Shown here piece by piece: positions 34,245 through 44,666 of a stretch of DNA of 64,000 bases. The position numbers and the translations under genes were made by a program. The notes below the pieces were generated by a model, which was not told where the DNA came from, did not search any database, and saw only the letters and a list, made by a program, of their open reading frames with translations. Numbering within the stretch: the stretch's first letter is position 1; each line of letters opens with the position of its first letter. This stretch comes from Flagellimonas pelagia. GTDB taxonomy: Bacteria; Bacteroidota; Bacteroidia; Flavobacteriales; Flavobacteriaceae. The DNA lies in contig NZ_QXFI01000033.1 in assembly GCF_003584135.1 (NCBI RefSeq), positions 1-64,000 on the forward strand. Direction: 5' to 3'.

Positions 34245-34688
34245 ATGGAAAGAAAACAGTTTTTACGAAGTTTGGGTGCCGGTGCCGCATTCGCAATTGT
34301 TTTTCCGTGTGTTCAAGGTTGTTCCAAAGATGGTAACGGAGACGTTTCCCCAGAGGATATGAGACCTATCCCTGCCGGAATCGATTTTAATATAGACCTT
34401 AGCTCCAACGAGGGTAATGGCTTACAGAACAACGGCGATTATATTTTGAAGGACTATGTGGTCGTAGTTAAAAATTTAGAAGGTAATTTTGTGGCGGCCA
34501 GTCAGATATGCAGCCATCAACAGACCGAGGAAGTTAGGTTTGTGGAGAACGACGGCGGTATTTACTATTGTTCTGCCCATGGCGCACGCTTTGACCAAAC
34601 CGGAAAGCCCTTGAACAGTATTACGAGCAACCCTTTGAAAATATTCCAGACAGAACTTACGGGAAACCTACTTCGGGTCTTTGAATGA
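34245..34688 (+). CDS. Rieske [2Fe-2S] domain protein, exported
   Basis: A 147-residue protein with a leader (MERKQFLRSLGAGAAFAIVFPCVQGC) that could be cleaved as a lipoprotein. The iron-sulfur ligands are visible as CSH (about 88-90) and CSAH (106-109), with GARFDQTGKP after. The cluster would sit in the periplasm and carry electrons. It is alone on the plus strand, convergent with the DUF6503 gene, so the redox partner is uncertain; the nearby GMC dehydrogenase is one possibility. Confidence 0.88.
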   Translation: MERKQFLRSLGAGAAFAIVFPCVQGCSKDGNGDVSPEDMRPIPAGIDFNIDLSSNEGNGLQNNGDYILKDYVVVVKNLEGNFVAASQICSHQQTEEVRFVENDGGIYYCSAHGARFDQTGKPLNSITSNPLKIFQTELTGNLLRVFE

Positions 34689-34694
34689 ATTGGA

Positions 34695-35459
34695 CTAGGT
34701 TCTGGGTATCTTTTCAATTTTCACATTTTTCAATTCGATGAGCGAGAGCTCCTCCAGTTGGTCATTTTCAAAAGCCTTCTCGATTTCATCAAAATCAATG
34801 CCGTCCTTTATTTTAGGTTGTAGGTTACGGTAATCCTGTATTACGACCCCATTAACGTTGCGCTGGTTGTATGCTTCCCGAAACCGCATTCCCCCTTTGC
34901 CGGTAAAGTATTTGTAAGCCAGATAATCCATACTATAATCCTCAACATCGAACCAATAGAGGAACACATCCTCAAAATCATCGCCACCGCCCTCTTGCTT
35001 AAAAGTAACACGGATTTTATAGTACTCCTTACTTTTTATCACGCTTCTACCTTGGTCTTCTACAATGACCGCGGGATCTTTGAGCCAAAGGGGCAAAAAC
35101 GCAAAATACATCACTGAATTTACCGAATTGGTATAGGCTTTCTCTCTTTTTTCGGTAAGGCTTATCAAGGTATCGGCCACATAGCGGACCAGCCCCTTAT
35201 TGGTATAGACATCCCGTATTTCCGTGCTATCGCCTTTCTTGCCGATTCTTGTGTATTCAAATCGCCCCTGGTTTCTTTTGTATTTATAATGATAATCCCG
35301 AAAATCAAATGAAGCCTTTGCATTTTTCAATTTTTCGGTTCCCGAAACTGCTATCGCCTTATCGATGATATCTTTTTGCGCAAAGGAAAGACTAAAAGAT
35401 AGTATGGATATGATTATTGGAATCGAAAAAAAGAATGGTTTGTTGCTTACTTGTTTCAT
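34695..35459 (-). CDS. DUF6503 family protein
   Basis: A 254-residue exported protein started at MKQVSNKPFFFS (35459), which places the signal peptide (IIISILSFSLSFAQ) at the N-terminus; an open frame upstream would add 58 basic residues of unlikely nature. The region DIIDKAIAVSGTEKLKNAKASFDFRDYHYKYKRNQGRFEY and the later YWFDVEDYSMDYLAYKYFT are characteristic of DUF6503. Its fold resembles LolA-like lipid-binding proteins, but that is inference. It follows the TonB receptor gene by 266 bp. Confidence 0.75.
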   Translation of the reverse strand: MKQVSNKPFFFSIPIIISILSFSLSFAQKDIIDKAIAVSGTEKLKNAKASFDFRDYHYKYKRNQGRFEYTRIGKKGDSTEIRDVYTNKGLVRYVADTLISLTEKREKAYTNSVNSVMYFAFLPLWLKDPAVIVEDQGRSVIKSKEYYKIRVTFKQEGGGDDFEDVFLYWFDVEDYSMDYLAYKYFTGKGGMRFREAYNQRNVNGVVIQDYRNLQPKIKDGIDFDEIEKAFENDQLEELSLIELKNVKIEKIPRT

Positions 35460-35725
35460 ATAGTTCTTGATCGGTCCAGTTGTTTTTTGGCAATTCATTT
35501 TATTTCTTGTTTGTTGGTATTCCCTTATTTTTTTCATTAATAGCTTTGGTCTCCGTATGTAAAAAGTCCGGTGCCAAGAACTGTATCCGTTCCCGTATTT
35601 TTTTTGCCTTATCTTCTTCCCCGGTACTGACATATCGCAAATAACGATGGTTATTTTTAAATTTTTGGTCGTCCCTTTTAGATAATTCAGTAGGCTAGTT
35701 CAATTTTAAGCAGTCATTAAATCTA

Positions 35726-37960
35726 TTAAAATCCATAGGTTATTGAAAAATTAATCCCAAATGGATGCCCAGGCCGTAATCCGGCAGGAACCCTTGACAC
35801 CGCATAGGTCGTATCGAACAAGTTAATGATATTGGCGGAAAAGGTGAAGTGGCTATTATAGAAATAGCGACCGGACAGGTCAACGACAAAATTGGAATCT
35901 ACCCTTAAATTTGTGGGAATGGTCCCTGTTCCTGCTTGTGTCCTGAATGCATCGATATAGCGTGCACCCATGTCAATGCCAAACTTTTCATGCCCCAGGC
36001 CAAGGTTCAAATTGAACTGGTTCTTGGCGATATAGGGTATCTCATCACCCACCGAGACTTCCCCGAATATAGCGTTGGCACTGTCAAATGAACTAAGAAA
36101 CTCGGTATCGGTCAAAGTATAGTTAAACGTTAACGGTAAGCGGACCTTTTCCGAGCTGTTATTCAAAAGGTTATAGTTCAACGATACTTCTACACCGCTG
36201 ACCCTTACCTCGCCAGCGTTGAATTGGTCCAAGCTGCCCGTACCACCTGTAGCCGCAAGGTCGCTCCCCAACAAGTTTTGATAGTCGTTATAGTAGCCTA
36301 CCACTTCGCCTTGAATTCCATGATAATTGAAACGGGTACCCAATTCATAATTTATACTGCTTTCCGCATCTTGGCCTTCGTTATTGCCGGGAGGGGAAAA
36401 CCCCTTGTGCACCCCGCCAAAAACGGAAAGATTTTCGGCAAAGGTATAATTTGCCCCTATTCCCGGAATCCAAACATCCACTTGGTTCTCACGTTCGGAA
36501 AGGTCCGTACCCGATCTCGTTGCATCGTTGGTACCGTAATTTATCCTGCCCAACGTAATATTCTCGTACCGAATACCCGGGGTGAATGTAAACCTGCCCA
36601 AATTTAGTTTGTACAAGGTATGTGCAGCAACTGCCTTCGCGTTGCCGATACGGTTGGCATCCGCCCCTTTGATGCCGACTGTTGTGCGTATTAGTTCATT
36701 GTTCTGAAAACCATACCTGTCTACCCATTGAAACCTGTCCTCCTCATCCTCATGGTACCGTATACCCAGCTCCAGGCTTTGTAACCAGTCAGCGCCCCAG
36801 CGCAACCGGGCAATGGACTGTATTCCTTGGGAGGTATACCTCCTGTTATTCGCTTTTATGCCGAACACATCTTCCGGGGTATCCGTGTTTCCCAACAGGG
36901 CATTGTATTCCATGGCATAGGTTTCCGGATCTGCGAGCACATTGTTTATTCCAATGCGCTCCCCAAGATTTACATCGTCCAATTTATACCAGTTGCGCTT
37001 AAACTTGTTCACATATCCCGTGGTGGTAATGGACAGGGCCTGGGAAAGTTTAAGAAAATGTGTTAATTGGTATTGTTGGTGCTCCGCTTCCATCACATCT
37101 TCCGAGGATGCCCTGTATCTGCGGTACGGGTTTTCATTGAAATCGGCATCGGTCAACCCTAAATAGGTTTCATTGGCCCTTTCTTCGGAAAATTGGATTT
37201 TAAAGAGAAGGGATTGATAGACTTTGGCACCTTCATCGGTATTCATTCGAAACTTTGCCAAATAGTCCGATTTATCAAAACCCGTATTTCCCCCTCCGTC
37301 AATATTTTTAAAACCGTCTGAATTGTAGTTATAGTATTCGCTTACGAATCCGAAGTTCTTAAAACTATCGCCTACCACGATCTGGGTATTCTTTGAATTG
37401 AAGTTACCGGCCGATAAGGTCGCTCTTCCCATAAACCGCTCCGGTATCCGGGTAGAGATCATGTTGATGGCGCCACCCGTAGTATTTGGCCCATATTGCA
37501 CCTGACTACTTCCCTTTAATATTTCCACGGCCTGCATCCTTCCGATCGTGGGGAAATAATATGCGGCAGGAGCACTGTAGGGGGCGGGGGCTATAAGTAC
37601 CCCATCTTCCATAAGATTGATTTTTGCACTACGTTCTGGAGAAGTACCCCTCAAACTGATATTGGGCCGTAATCCAAAACCGTCCTCCTCGTAGATATTG
37701 ACCCCGGGCACGTTTCTCAATATCCTGTTAATATCGTTATAACTGAATTTTTGGAGTTCTTTCGCCGATATATAATTTGCGGAACCCGTTCTGTTGCTGG
37801 CTTCAAATTTACTCCCTAGAATTGCACTTCCATTGACTATGACCTCGTTTAAGACTTCCGTTTTCAGGACAGTTGAATCTTTGCCATCATTGCTTTCCTG
37901 TGATAATCCTAAATTCGCTGTCAGGAGCATTATTGAAAATACAGTTAAAAACCATTTCAT
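35726..37960 (-). CDS. TonB-dependent receptor, FecA-like
   Basis: A 744-residue outer-membrane receptor. The signal peptide ends near GLSQ, the plug domain spans about residues 40-170, with VNIYEEDGFGLRPNISLRG and the block ERSAKINLMEDGVLIAPAPYSAPAAYYFP. The rest is a 22-strand barrel ending FGINFSITYGF. The plug motif matches FecA-type receptors for ferric dicitrate and similar siderophores; there is no N-terminal signalling extension for sigma-factor control. No FecCDE or FecIR is in the window. The substrate may not be citrate. Confidence 0.88.
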   Translation of the reverse strand: MKWFLTVFSIMLLTANLGLSQESNDGKDSTVLKTEVLNEVIVNGSAILGSKFEASNRTGSANYISAKELQKFSYNDINRILRNVPGVNIYEEDGFGLRPNISLRGTSPERSAKINLMEDGVLIAPAPYSAPAAYYFPTIGRMQAVEILKGSSQVQYGPNTTGGAINMISTRIPERFMGRATLSAGNFNSKNTQIVVGDSFKNFGFVSEYYNYNSDGFKNIDGGGNTGFDKSDYLAKFRMNTDEGAKVYQSLLFKIQFSEERANETYLGLTDADFNENPYRRYRASSEDVMEAEHQQYQLTHFLKLSQALSITTTGYVNKFKRNWYKLDDVNLGERIGINNVLADPETYAMEYNALLGNTDTPEDVFGIKANNRRYTSQGIQSIARLRWGADWLQSLELGIRYHEDEEDRFQWVDRYGFQNNELIRTTVGIKGADANRIGNAKAVAAHTLYKLNLGRFTFTPGIRYENITLGRINYGTNDATRSGTDLSERENQVDVWIPGIGANYTFAENLSVFGGVHKGFSPPGNNEGQDAESSINYELGTRFNYHGIQGEVVGYYNDYQNLLGSDLAATGGTGSLDQFNAGEVRVSGVEVSLNYNLLNNSSEKVRLPLTFNYTLTDTEFLSSFDSANAIFGEVSVGDEIPYIAKNQFNLNLGLGHEKFGIDMGARYIDAFRTQAGTGTIPTNLRVDSNFVVDLSGRYFYNSHFTFSANIINLFDTTYAVSRVPAGLRPGHPFGINFSITYGF

Positions 37961-38317
37961 ATTATACTTATTTAGATTGAATAAAAATAAAGTGCAAACG
38001 TAGGATAATTTTTGGTTTGGCGCAATCTTATTGAGAAAGATTCTAAATAATTTTTTAGTTTTATAATTACTATTAAGTTTATTGCTTTATCCATTTTGGA
38101 ACTGTCAAAAAAACCGAAATGGGTATATGTCAGAATCTGTTTTGAGCATTCATATATAATATCATCGGAATTCCTAAACTCGCAGGAGTTTTAGCCTGTT
38201 GATGGATTTTTACCTGATGATTGCGGGAGTAGCAATGGCATTCAGTAGCGTATCGTTTGTAGCGAACAGCTTACGGCTAAAATGAGTAAAACTTTAATAA
38301 GAATAAGTTCAAACACG
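37961..38317. other. Divergent intergenic region
   Basis: AT-rich spacer between the TonB receptor and the plus-strand HMA gene. It must contain both promoters. A Fur-like GATAATGATAATCATTATC box was not found. An in-frame ATG at 38282 could extend the HMA protein by 12 residues. Confidence 0.5.
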
Positions 38318-38524
38318 ATGAAAACTTTAAAATTTAAAACAAATATCAATTGTGGTGAATGTGCATCTAAGGCAACACCTTTTCTAAACAAGCAAGACAG
38401 GCTTGAAAATTGGGAAGTGGATACTGCTAATCCTGATAAAACCCGGACAGTGGAAAGCAATGGAGCATTCGAAGAGGAGGTAAATACTACGCTCCAAAAT
38501 ATTGGATTTAAGGCGAAAGTGTAA
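38318..38524 (+). CDS. Short HMA-like domain protein
   Basis: A 68-residue protein starting MKTLKFKTNINCGECASKATPFL. The metal loop is NCGEC, so the Cys pair is present but the preceding GM(T/S) is replaced by NIN. A ferredoxin-like fold to the end (WEVDTANPDKTRTVESNG, then EEVNTTLQNIGFKAKV) is consistent with the family. It could carry copper or zinc; its variant loop may change the preference. It is 39 bp upstream of the M90 peptidase gene and probably co-transcribed. Confidence 0.75.
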   Translation: MKTLKFKTNINCGECASKATPFLNKQDRLENWEVDTANPDKTRTVESNGAFEEEVNTTLQNIGFKAKV

Positions 38525-38563
38525 ATTCAAATTAATGCTGTTTTGTAAACTACTCCGCCAATC

Positions 38564-39352
38564 ATGATTTACACCATAATCTTTGGACTACTTCTTGTGC
38601 TTGCCGTTTATTTTTTTTCCAGAATAGGAAGAAAAAAGGTAAAGCCTTTCCCAAAACATTGGCATCCGTTGCTGATGGGTCATGTGCTCTTTTACCGGAA
38701 CCTTCCAAAAGCAAAGCAGGTAGTTTTTCAGGAACGAATGATGCAGTTCTTAAGCGAGGTATATATTGATGGGGTACAACTGGAATTAGAAGAACTGGAC
38801 AAAATATTGATTGCCGCAAGTGCCGTGATTCCGGTTTTTGGTTTTGAGGAATGGCACTATACCAATTTGAGCGGTATACTTCTATATCCTGATTATTTCA
38901 ACGAAGATTTGGAATTCGATAGTAAGGGACAACTGCGAAATATAGGGGGACTGGTCGGTAGCGGCAGGTTCGAAAAACAGATGATTCTATCAAAAAAAGC
39001 GTTATACCATGGCTTTGCCAATACCACCGATAAAAGCAACACTGGTATTCACGAATTTGTACACCTCATAGATAAAATAGACGATGTGACCGATGGAGTG
39101 CCAGAACGGTTATTGAAACATCAATATACAATCCCGTGGCTAAAGTTGATCCACAAGGAAATGGAAGCCATAAACGATAACCATTCCGATATCCGAAAGT
39201 ATGGGGGAACCAACGAAGCCGAGTTTTTTGCCGTGGCTTCCGAATACTTTTTTGAACGGCCCGATTTACTAAAAAAGAAACATCCGGAACTGTATAAAAT
39301 GCTGGTGGAATGTTTTAGGCAGGAACCTTCTAGTGGGAACAATTACGGCTAA
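38564..39352 (+). CDS. M90/MtfA-family zinc peptidase with N-terminal membrane anchor
   Basis: A 262-residue protein with an N-terminal helix (IIFGLLLVLAVYFFS) followed by an MtfA-like domain. The zinc motif is HEFVHLID (about 164-171), with EAEFFAVASEYFFERP later supplying the third ligand region. The MtfA of E. coli is a soluble peptidase that also titrates the Mlc repressor; the flavobacterial relatives are of unknown role and many are membrane-anchored. Length and motifs are complete. It is downstream of a short HMA gene. Confidence 0.85.
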   Translation: MIYTIIFGLLLVLAVYFFSRIGRKKVKPFPKHWHPLLMGHVLFYRNLPKAKQVVFQERMMQFLSEVYIDGVQLELEELDKILIAASAVIPVFGFEEWHYTNLSGILLYPDYFNEDLEFDSKGQLRNIGGLVGSGRFEKQMILSKKALYHGFANTTDKSNTGIHEFVHLIDKIDDVTDGVPERLLKHQYTIPWLKLIHKEMEAINDNHSDIRKYGGTNEAEFFAVASEYFFERPDLLKKKHPELYKMLVECFRQEPSSGNNYG

Positions 39353-40134
39353 TGAAGAGACAAAAAGTAGTCTATGTGCCAAAATCGAAAATATTATGGG
39401 TACACGCTTTAATCTTTGAAGATTGTATTGCTAATATCATTTGTCGCGAATTTTATTGGTTACTTGAATCCAATGAGAAGTAGCATACCTTATAGTTCTG
39501 TAAAGGGTATATCGACACAACTATCGAAAGAGACCACAAATGGGATAGTCCTAGAAAACCGCACACAGTTTTTCGGTATACTTCTTTCTTCTTCGCCTAT
39601 CTTTAATTTACTGATTTCCGCACATTTATAAGCGCGAAAAATTGATATCTATTGGAGTTTTGCAACGGCCACGTTCGTTTTATTTGACCTTAAAATCGCA
39701 ATCAATAGTTCATATAAATTTGATGCAATCACTAAATATATATCCATATATAAGGCTTAGTGCTTAAAGGCTGTTTTGAAACGTGTGAATTATGTAATGT
39801 TTATCAATATTTATGTACCAAACTCTTTATGGTTCTTTTGCACCTTTGACTAAAGTTATCTAAATAGATATTAAGTACAATAATATTTGAAAAGAACAAT
39901 TTGGTTCACAAGATAATTAAAAGTCAAGAAATTCATTCAGACCGATATTTGATAATGCAAACTCACAAATGGTATGGATAGGAAAATTAAAGGAAAAAGG
40001 GCAAAGCGTAATGCAAAAAATAGAGCGGGATACACATAAAAAAACTGTTCGCCCCATAACCTAAGCATTAAGAGTTTAAGGAATCGATTGCGTTTAAAAA
40101 CGAAAAATTTAGTACTAATTCAAAACAAAAGATT
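39353..40134. other. Gene-free AT-rich interval
   Basis: About 780 bp with no convincing open frame; a 71-codon TTG-started frame at 39416-39631 lacks any family features. The sequence has AT-rich runs and must include the prohibitin promoter, but no strong terminator hairpin or recognised RNA was found by eye. Confidence 0.5.
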
Positions 40135-40950
40135 ATGGACAAATTACCTAAAATGGCCTTACCCGCAATAATCATATTTATTATACTGGTTATTGTAATA
40201 GCAAAATCCGCAGTGACAATCGGTTCGGGAGAGTCCGGTGTATTATACAAAACTTTTGGTGGAGGCGTTGTGACCGACGAACCACCCTTGGGCGAGGGCT
40301 TTCATATCGTAGCACCTTGGAACAAAGTTTTTATATATGAGGTAAGACAGCAGGAAGTTTTTGAAAAAATGCAGGTACTATCTTCCAACGGATTGGAAAT
40401 AAAACTGGACGCCTCCGCATGGTTTGAACCAAAACGGGAATTTTTGGGAAAGCTACACCAAGAAAAAGGCTCGGAATACATTCAACGGGTACTATTACCT
40501 ACGATTCGATCGGCGGCAAGAAGCGTTGTGGGGCGGTATACCCCGGAGCAATTGTACTCCAGTAAGCGAGATGCGATACAGGCCGAGATCTATGAAGAAA
40601 CCAAAAAGATCGTTGACGGACAGTATATTCAACTCAATGAGATATTGGTAAGGGATGTCACTTTGCCAGTTACCATAAAGGAAGCTATAGAGCGTAAGCT
40701 AAAACAAGAGCAAGAGTCGTTGGAATACGAGTTTCGTTTGGTTACAGCTAGAAAAGAAGCTGAAAAAGTAACAATTGAAGCACAAGGAAAGGCGGATGCG
40801 AACAGAATTTTAAGTGCTTCATTGACAGATAAGATATTGCGGGACAAGGGTATCGACGCAACATTGGAACTAGCGAAGTCACCTAACTCGAAAGCAGTCA
40901 TTGTTGGCAGTGGCGATTCCGGATTACCATTGATATTGGGAAGTAATTGA
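40135..40950 (+). CDS. Prohibitin/SPFH (Band 7) family protein
   Basis: A 271-residue protein with one N-terminal membrane helix (IIIFIILVIVIAKSAVTI) and an SPFH domain: SGESGVLYKTFGGGV, GEGFHIVAPWNKVFIYEVRQQEVFEKMQVLSSNG. A coiled-coil Glu/Lys-rich helix at about 185-235 follows (EAIERKLKQEQESLEYEF), typical of prohibitin oligomers. Such proteins form large ring assemblies at the inner membrane and modulate FtsH-type proteases. It stands alone on the plus strand. Confidence 0.9.
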   Translation: MDKLPKMALPAIIIFIILVIVIAKSAVTIGSGESGVLYKTFGGGVVTDEPPLGEGFHIVAPWNKVFIYEVRQQEVFEKMQVLSSNGLEIKLDASAWFEPKREFLGKLHQEKGSEYIQRVLLPTIRSAARSVVGRYTPEQLYSSKRDAIQAEIYEETKKIVDGQYIQLNEILVRDVTLPVTIKEAIERKLKQEQESLEYEFRLVTARKEAEKVTIEAQGKADANRILSASLTDKILRDKGIDATLELAKSPNSKAVIVGSGDSGLPLILGSN

Positions 40951-41026
40951 TTTTGTTTAGTGTGATAAATCAAAAAGTTCAGACGAACCCAATCATAAAT
41001 GGAGCAGGAACTAAAAAGCTCTTGAT

Positions 41027-42274
41027 TTATTTTTCCCCACCCAAAGAAGTTGGCAGCTCAAAAACCTTTAATTCGAAATAAGGCAAGGCGGCCAAAAGAT
41101 GATCGAAAATATCGGACATGACATATTCGTAATTTTCCCACCGCTTGTCGGCACTAAAAGCATAAATTTCCAAAGGAATGCCCTGTGGTGTCGGTTCCAG
41201 TTGTCGGACCATCAAGGTCATGGTCTTGTTGATTGCGGAGTGTTTTTCAAGATATGAAGAAACATATTTACGAAATACCCCAAAATTTGTCAGGTTCCTG
41301 CCGTTTATATTCAAAGACTTATCTACATCCTGCTGAGTATTATATGCGTTGATTTCGCTGGTTCGGGTATTTAGGTATTCGGCAATCAATTGTACTCTCT
41401 TGAGTTCGGTCAAATCTTCATCTGAAAGAAAACGAACACTTTTTTGACTGATTGTCATTGCCCGTTTGATTCGTCTTCCACCGGAAACCTGCATGCCCCT
41501 CCAATTTTTAAATGAATCTGAAATCATAGCGTAGGTCGGGATCGTTGTGATAGTCTTGTCGAAATTTTGCACCTTTACCGTGGCCAAGTTAATTTCGATA
41601 ACATCGCCATCCGCTCCGTATTTATCGAAAGTAATCCAATCGCCGATACCTACCATATCGTTTATACTGACCTGTATACTTGCGACGAGCCCTAAAATGG
41701 AATCTTTGAATATTAATAGGATTATTGCGGAGCCCGCACCGAGGGCGGTAAAAAATTTCCAAATTTCAACACCGGTAATTATAGCGAAAACGGCCATTAC
41801 ACCAACGATCCAAGCAAAAATCATGAAGACTTGAATATAACTATCAATCGGTTTATCGTGAAACCTTGGCTTGGTTTTCAAGTAATCGGTCGTACTCCTG
41901 AACAATCTTTTGACCAAAGCGAGTGCCAACAAGACGAACAGAATGTGGAGTATTTTCAATACTAGAACACCGACGTAATCAAATCCGATAAATGCCATCG
42001 GGACAAACTTGAACAAGAGTATCAACGGGAAAATATGAGCCACATAGCTTGGTACCCTGTGCGCCACCAGAAAATCATCCAAGTTGGTCTTCGATTTTCG
42101 CGCTATTCGAACCGACAGTGCTCGCAGCACCTTCAAGATAATAAGGTCGAGCAACCATACAAAAAGCAGGATTCCCACTAGCCAAATAATCAAATTGAGG
42201 TATAAGGCGAGATTTTCGCTCATACCGGTCTTTAAAAAATATTTATACAGTATGCGAAATAGTCCGTCTTTCAT
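41027..42274 (-). CDS. Mechanosensitive channel, MscS/YbdG-type
   Basis: A 415-residue channel protein with about five N-terminal helices, the pore helix and MscS beta domain (GAGSAIILLIFKDSILGLVASIQVSINDMVGIGDWITFDKYGADGDV), TTIPTYAMISDSFKNW, and a C-terminal alpha/beta domain. The WITFDKYGADGDV loop and the overall length match the YbdG/MscM branch, which opens at low tension and also affects osmotic-stress signalling. The stop lies near the convergent prohibitin gene. Confidence 0.88.
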   Translation of the reverse strand: MKDGLFRILYKYFLKTGMSENLALYLNLIIWLVGILLFVWLLDLIILKVLRALSVRIARKSKTNLDDFLVAHRVPSYVAHIFPLILLFKFVPMAFIGFDYVGVLVLKILHILFVLLALALVKRLFRSTTDYLKTKPRFHDKPIDSYIQVFMIFAWIVGVMAVFAIITGVEIWKFFTALGAGSAIILLIFKDSILGLVASIQVSINDMVGIGDWITFDKYGADGDVIEINLATVKVQNFDKTITTIPTYAMISDSFKNWRGMQVSGGRRIKRAMTISQKSVRFLSDEDLTELKRVQLIAEYLNTRTSEINAYNTQQDVDKSLNINGRNLTNFGVFRKYVSSYLEKHSAINKTMTLMVRQLEPTPQGIPLEIYAFSADKRWENYEYVMSDIFDHLLAALPYFELKVFELPTSLGGEK

Positions 42275-43106
42275 GTCCTAAAATTAGTAAGCGTTATGGG
42301 TAGAAGAATTTGCAAAGATACGGCTAACTTGACTCTTTCCTCAGTTTACGGGAGCTTATTACTATCCTTATCTATAGCTCAACCGGAAAGTGAATTGCTT
42401 ACCATATCGTAAACGATGTGCTGTTTGGTGGCATCACCTTGCTAGAAAACGTCATATTTATTCTGTATACTTTCCCAGCGTTCGCTTCATTAATATTTAT
42501 CGATAAGTATAATGACCAAATTGCCTTTGGTAAAATGTTACTTCAAAGGCGGTTGATTTCCGTTTCAGTCAAACAATATTTATAGAACATGATAGTTGTG
42601 TTGGACTTCAATTTCGGACCTTCTTTTAGGCAGATGAATTTAAAACTATCTAAGTGAAAATTTGATATCCAAGGATTTTAGTTGTTTAAGACGACGTTCT
42701 TACAAACAGAACAGTAAAAATGAAAATTTTCTCCCACCTGATATATCTAAAAACCTGTGAAATGTGTAAGCTTTACGAAAGTTCTTATAAAAATATCTTT
42801 GATGGTTTATTTACCTTTAAACTTCGGTTTTAGACGTTTTATGCATACAGTAAGAATCAAAATCTTTTCTTCGTCCAATTTTATGATAAAGGCAGTTCCC
42901 CTCAAACTCGATTAGTGTCGCCTTCAACATTTTTAGCCGAAAAGTGCGATAATTCAATGGGCTGTTCTTTTTTGGTCAATTGTCAAAATCATTAGGAAAG
43001 TAAAAATAAATAACTACTGATTTTGAAATCTACATTTCTAAAATTGGTTTAATAAGTGATAAATCATAGGATAACAAAGAAATTTTCGAATTTAAAACAA
43101 GAACGT
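42275..43106. other. Gene-free AT-rich interval with a small hairpin
   Basis: About 830 bp without a credible gene. A perfect 7-bp stem, GCCTTTG (42523-42529) with CAAAGGC (42544-42550), and the short dyad ATCGTaaACGAT near 42406 are the only structures seen. The interval must hold the promoter of the MscS gene at its left end and that of the small charged protein at its right end. Confidence 0.5.
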
Positions 43107-43301
43107 ATGGAACATGATATAGAACATAGGGATCAATTGGCGAGATTACATGATCGGCACAAAAGATTTTCACTGAAGGTTTACGACCATCATACCGCCA
43201 ATGAAGAAGAAAAAAAGGTAAAAGCACATAAAAAATGTAAGAAAGCCTCGGAAGAATTGGAGGCTATGAAGACTAAGCTGCTTACTAAAAAAGGAGAATA
43301 G
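43107..43301 (+). CDS. Small highly charged coiled-coil-like protein
   Basis: A 64-residue protein from MEHDIEHRDQLARLHDRHKRF; the frame is open from 43056 and could add 17 basic residues. It is made almost wholly of charged residues, rich in His, Lys and Glu, and predicted helical with heptad-like spacing in KKVKAHKKCKKASEELEAMKTKLL. No family is recognised. A hairpin with T-run downstream (43488-43512) could end its transcript. It precedes a universal stress gene, so a stress role is possible. Confidence 0.5.
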   Translation: MEHDIEHRDQLARLHDRHKRFSLKVYDHHTANEEEKKVKAHKKCKKASEELEAMKTKLLTKKGE

Positions 43302-43487
43302 ATCTAGTAGAAGGGTCTAAATAGAACGAAGATGTTTTATTGAAAAAAGAATAAAAACTAGAGTAAGAATTCAAGGCTTGGGAGAAAAGGCAGACGAACA
43401 TGCCAAAAGACCCAAGAAAAGTTTTTGGAGCATTATCCTAATTTTACAATTCGTAATTAGATGTATTCTATTTTTTTATGAACAAAA

Positions 43488-43512
43488 GGGGCCAGTTTTT
43501 CTGGTCTCTTTT
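43488..43512 (+). terminator. Rho-independent terminator-like hairpin
   Basis: Arms GGGGCCAG and CTGGTCTC pair over 8 bp (two G-U pairs) around a five-T loop, followed by TTTT. It lies between the small charged protein and the universal stress gene, on the plus strand, 17 bp before the latter's start. Confidence 0.6.
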
Positions 43513-43529
43513 CAATAAATTAATGAAGA

Positions 43530-43991
43530 ATGAAAAAAATATGTATTGCGCTGGACTATAATCCGTCCGCAGAAAAAGTAGCTGAAACAGGTTATGACTA
43601 TGCCAAAGCACTGGGAGCTCAAACTACATTGGTACATGTAATAACCGATGCTACCTATTATGACATTGATTATTCACCCATAATGGGTTATACGAGTGCT
43701 TTTGCCAAGAACAATTTGGAAGTGGTTGACGAACTGGTTCATGGTGCCGAGAATTTTCTATCGGCCTCGGCCCAACATTTGGGAAGCGGGGACATCAAGA
43801 CCGAGGTGTTGAAAGGCGAAACCGCAGACGCCATTCTGGACTACTGCGTAAAAAATAAAATTGAACTTTTGGTTATGGGAACGCATAGCCATGGAGTACT
43901 TGAAAATGTACTGATGGGCAATACGGCGGTCACGGTCGTTCGGCATGCCAAAATTCCTATTTTAATTGTACCTACAAAAAATATAAAATAA
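43530..43991 (+). CDS. Universal stress protein UspA-like (third copy)
   Basis: A 153-residue Usp domain (MKKICIALDYNPSAEKVAETG) with the ATP loop GTHSHGVLENVLMGNTAVTVV near residues 118-138, fitting G-2X-G-9X-G(N/S). It is more diverged from the pair at 20.8-21.8 kb than those are from each other, with a YYDIDYSPIMGYTSAF insert typical of a second Usp branch in Bacteroidota. Cytosolic ATP-binding role in stress is expected. It is preceded by a terminator-like hairpin. Confidence 0.9.
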   Translation: MKKICIALDYNPSAEKVAETGYDYAKALGAQTTLVHVITDATYYDIDYSPIMGYTSAFAKNNLEVVDELVHGAENFLSASAQHLGSGDIKTEVLKGETADAILDYCVKNKIELLVMGTHSHGVLENVLMGNTAVTVVRHAKIPILIVPTKNIK

Positions 43992-44666
43992 GAAATCAGC
44001 ATCAAAGCTAAATAACTATTGTAGGCCAGTCTCGAAACCCTTCATCTCGAGAAGACCAAAGAATGGATTGAACAAGTCCGCCCTTAGTAAGAAGCGTTCA
44101 GCATTTTAAGCGATTTCGTAGATTGTAAATAGCCCACAACAATCTTTAAGACTAGTTAAACAAAGGTTTATAACCTATAATGATTTCATTCTATGATGGA
44201 ATTCCCTTCCTTTCTGGAATATCGAGGAAAAAAAATAGTGCGTTTACCTCGAATAACAAGATGGCGGATGAAACGGTTTGGGTGTGGTTTATGAAGTAGT
44301 TATTTCTCAAATATAGGCTCAATTAGTTATCAATATTTTTTAGCACACTTTCGCCATTATCCAAAATGCTGAGCTCTTTTCCAAGACTCGCCCCATTTTC
44401 TTCATATTATCACCAACCAACGGTATCGCTAAATTCCTAAGTACTTGCCAATATACGAATATTGACTGAAGGGTCTAGATTGGGGAAAGTTTCCGGAAGG
44501 GGCTTACGTAAAAGACACTGCGTAATATCGATAAAACTTCTAATTAGAAATATTATTTCAAGAAATTGGCAAAACATTTTCTAGTGAAGAGATTTGACTA
44601 TAAGAACTGTTAGAATATATTAATGAGGAGGGACAGGGACGTGTTTATCCAAGTTCCTAGGCGGAA

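Noticed and set aside
34102..34362. Plus-strand frame overlapping the start of the Rieske gene
   Set aside because: Different frame from the Rieske motifs and no similarity to known proteins.
39416..39631. 71-codon plus-strand frame after the M90 peptidase
   Set aside because: TTG start, no family features, not supported by spacing or composition.
39780..42820. Shared regulatory motif between the gaps upstream of prohibitin and of the small charged protein
   Set aside because: Similarity between the GTGTGAA...TGTAA stretches is short and gapped, within what AT-rich sequence gives by chance.
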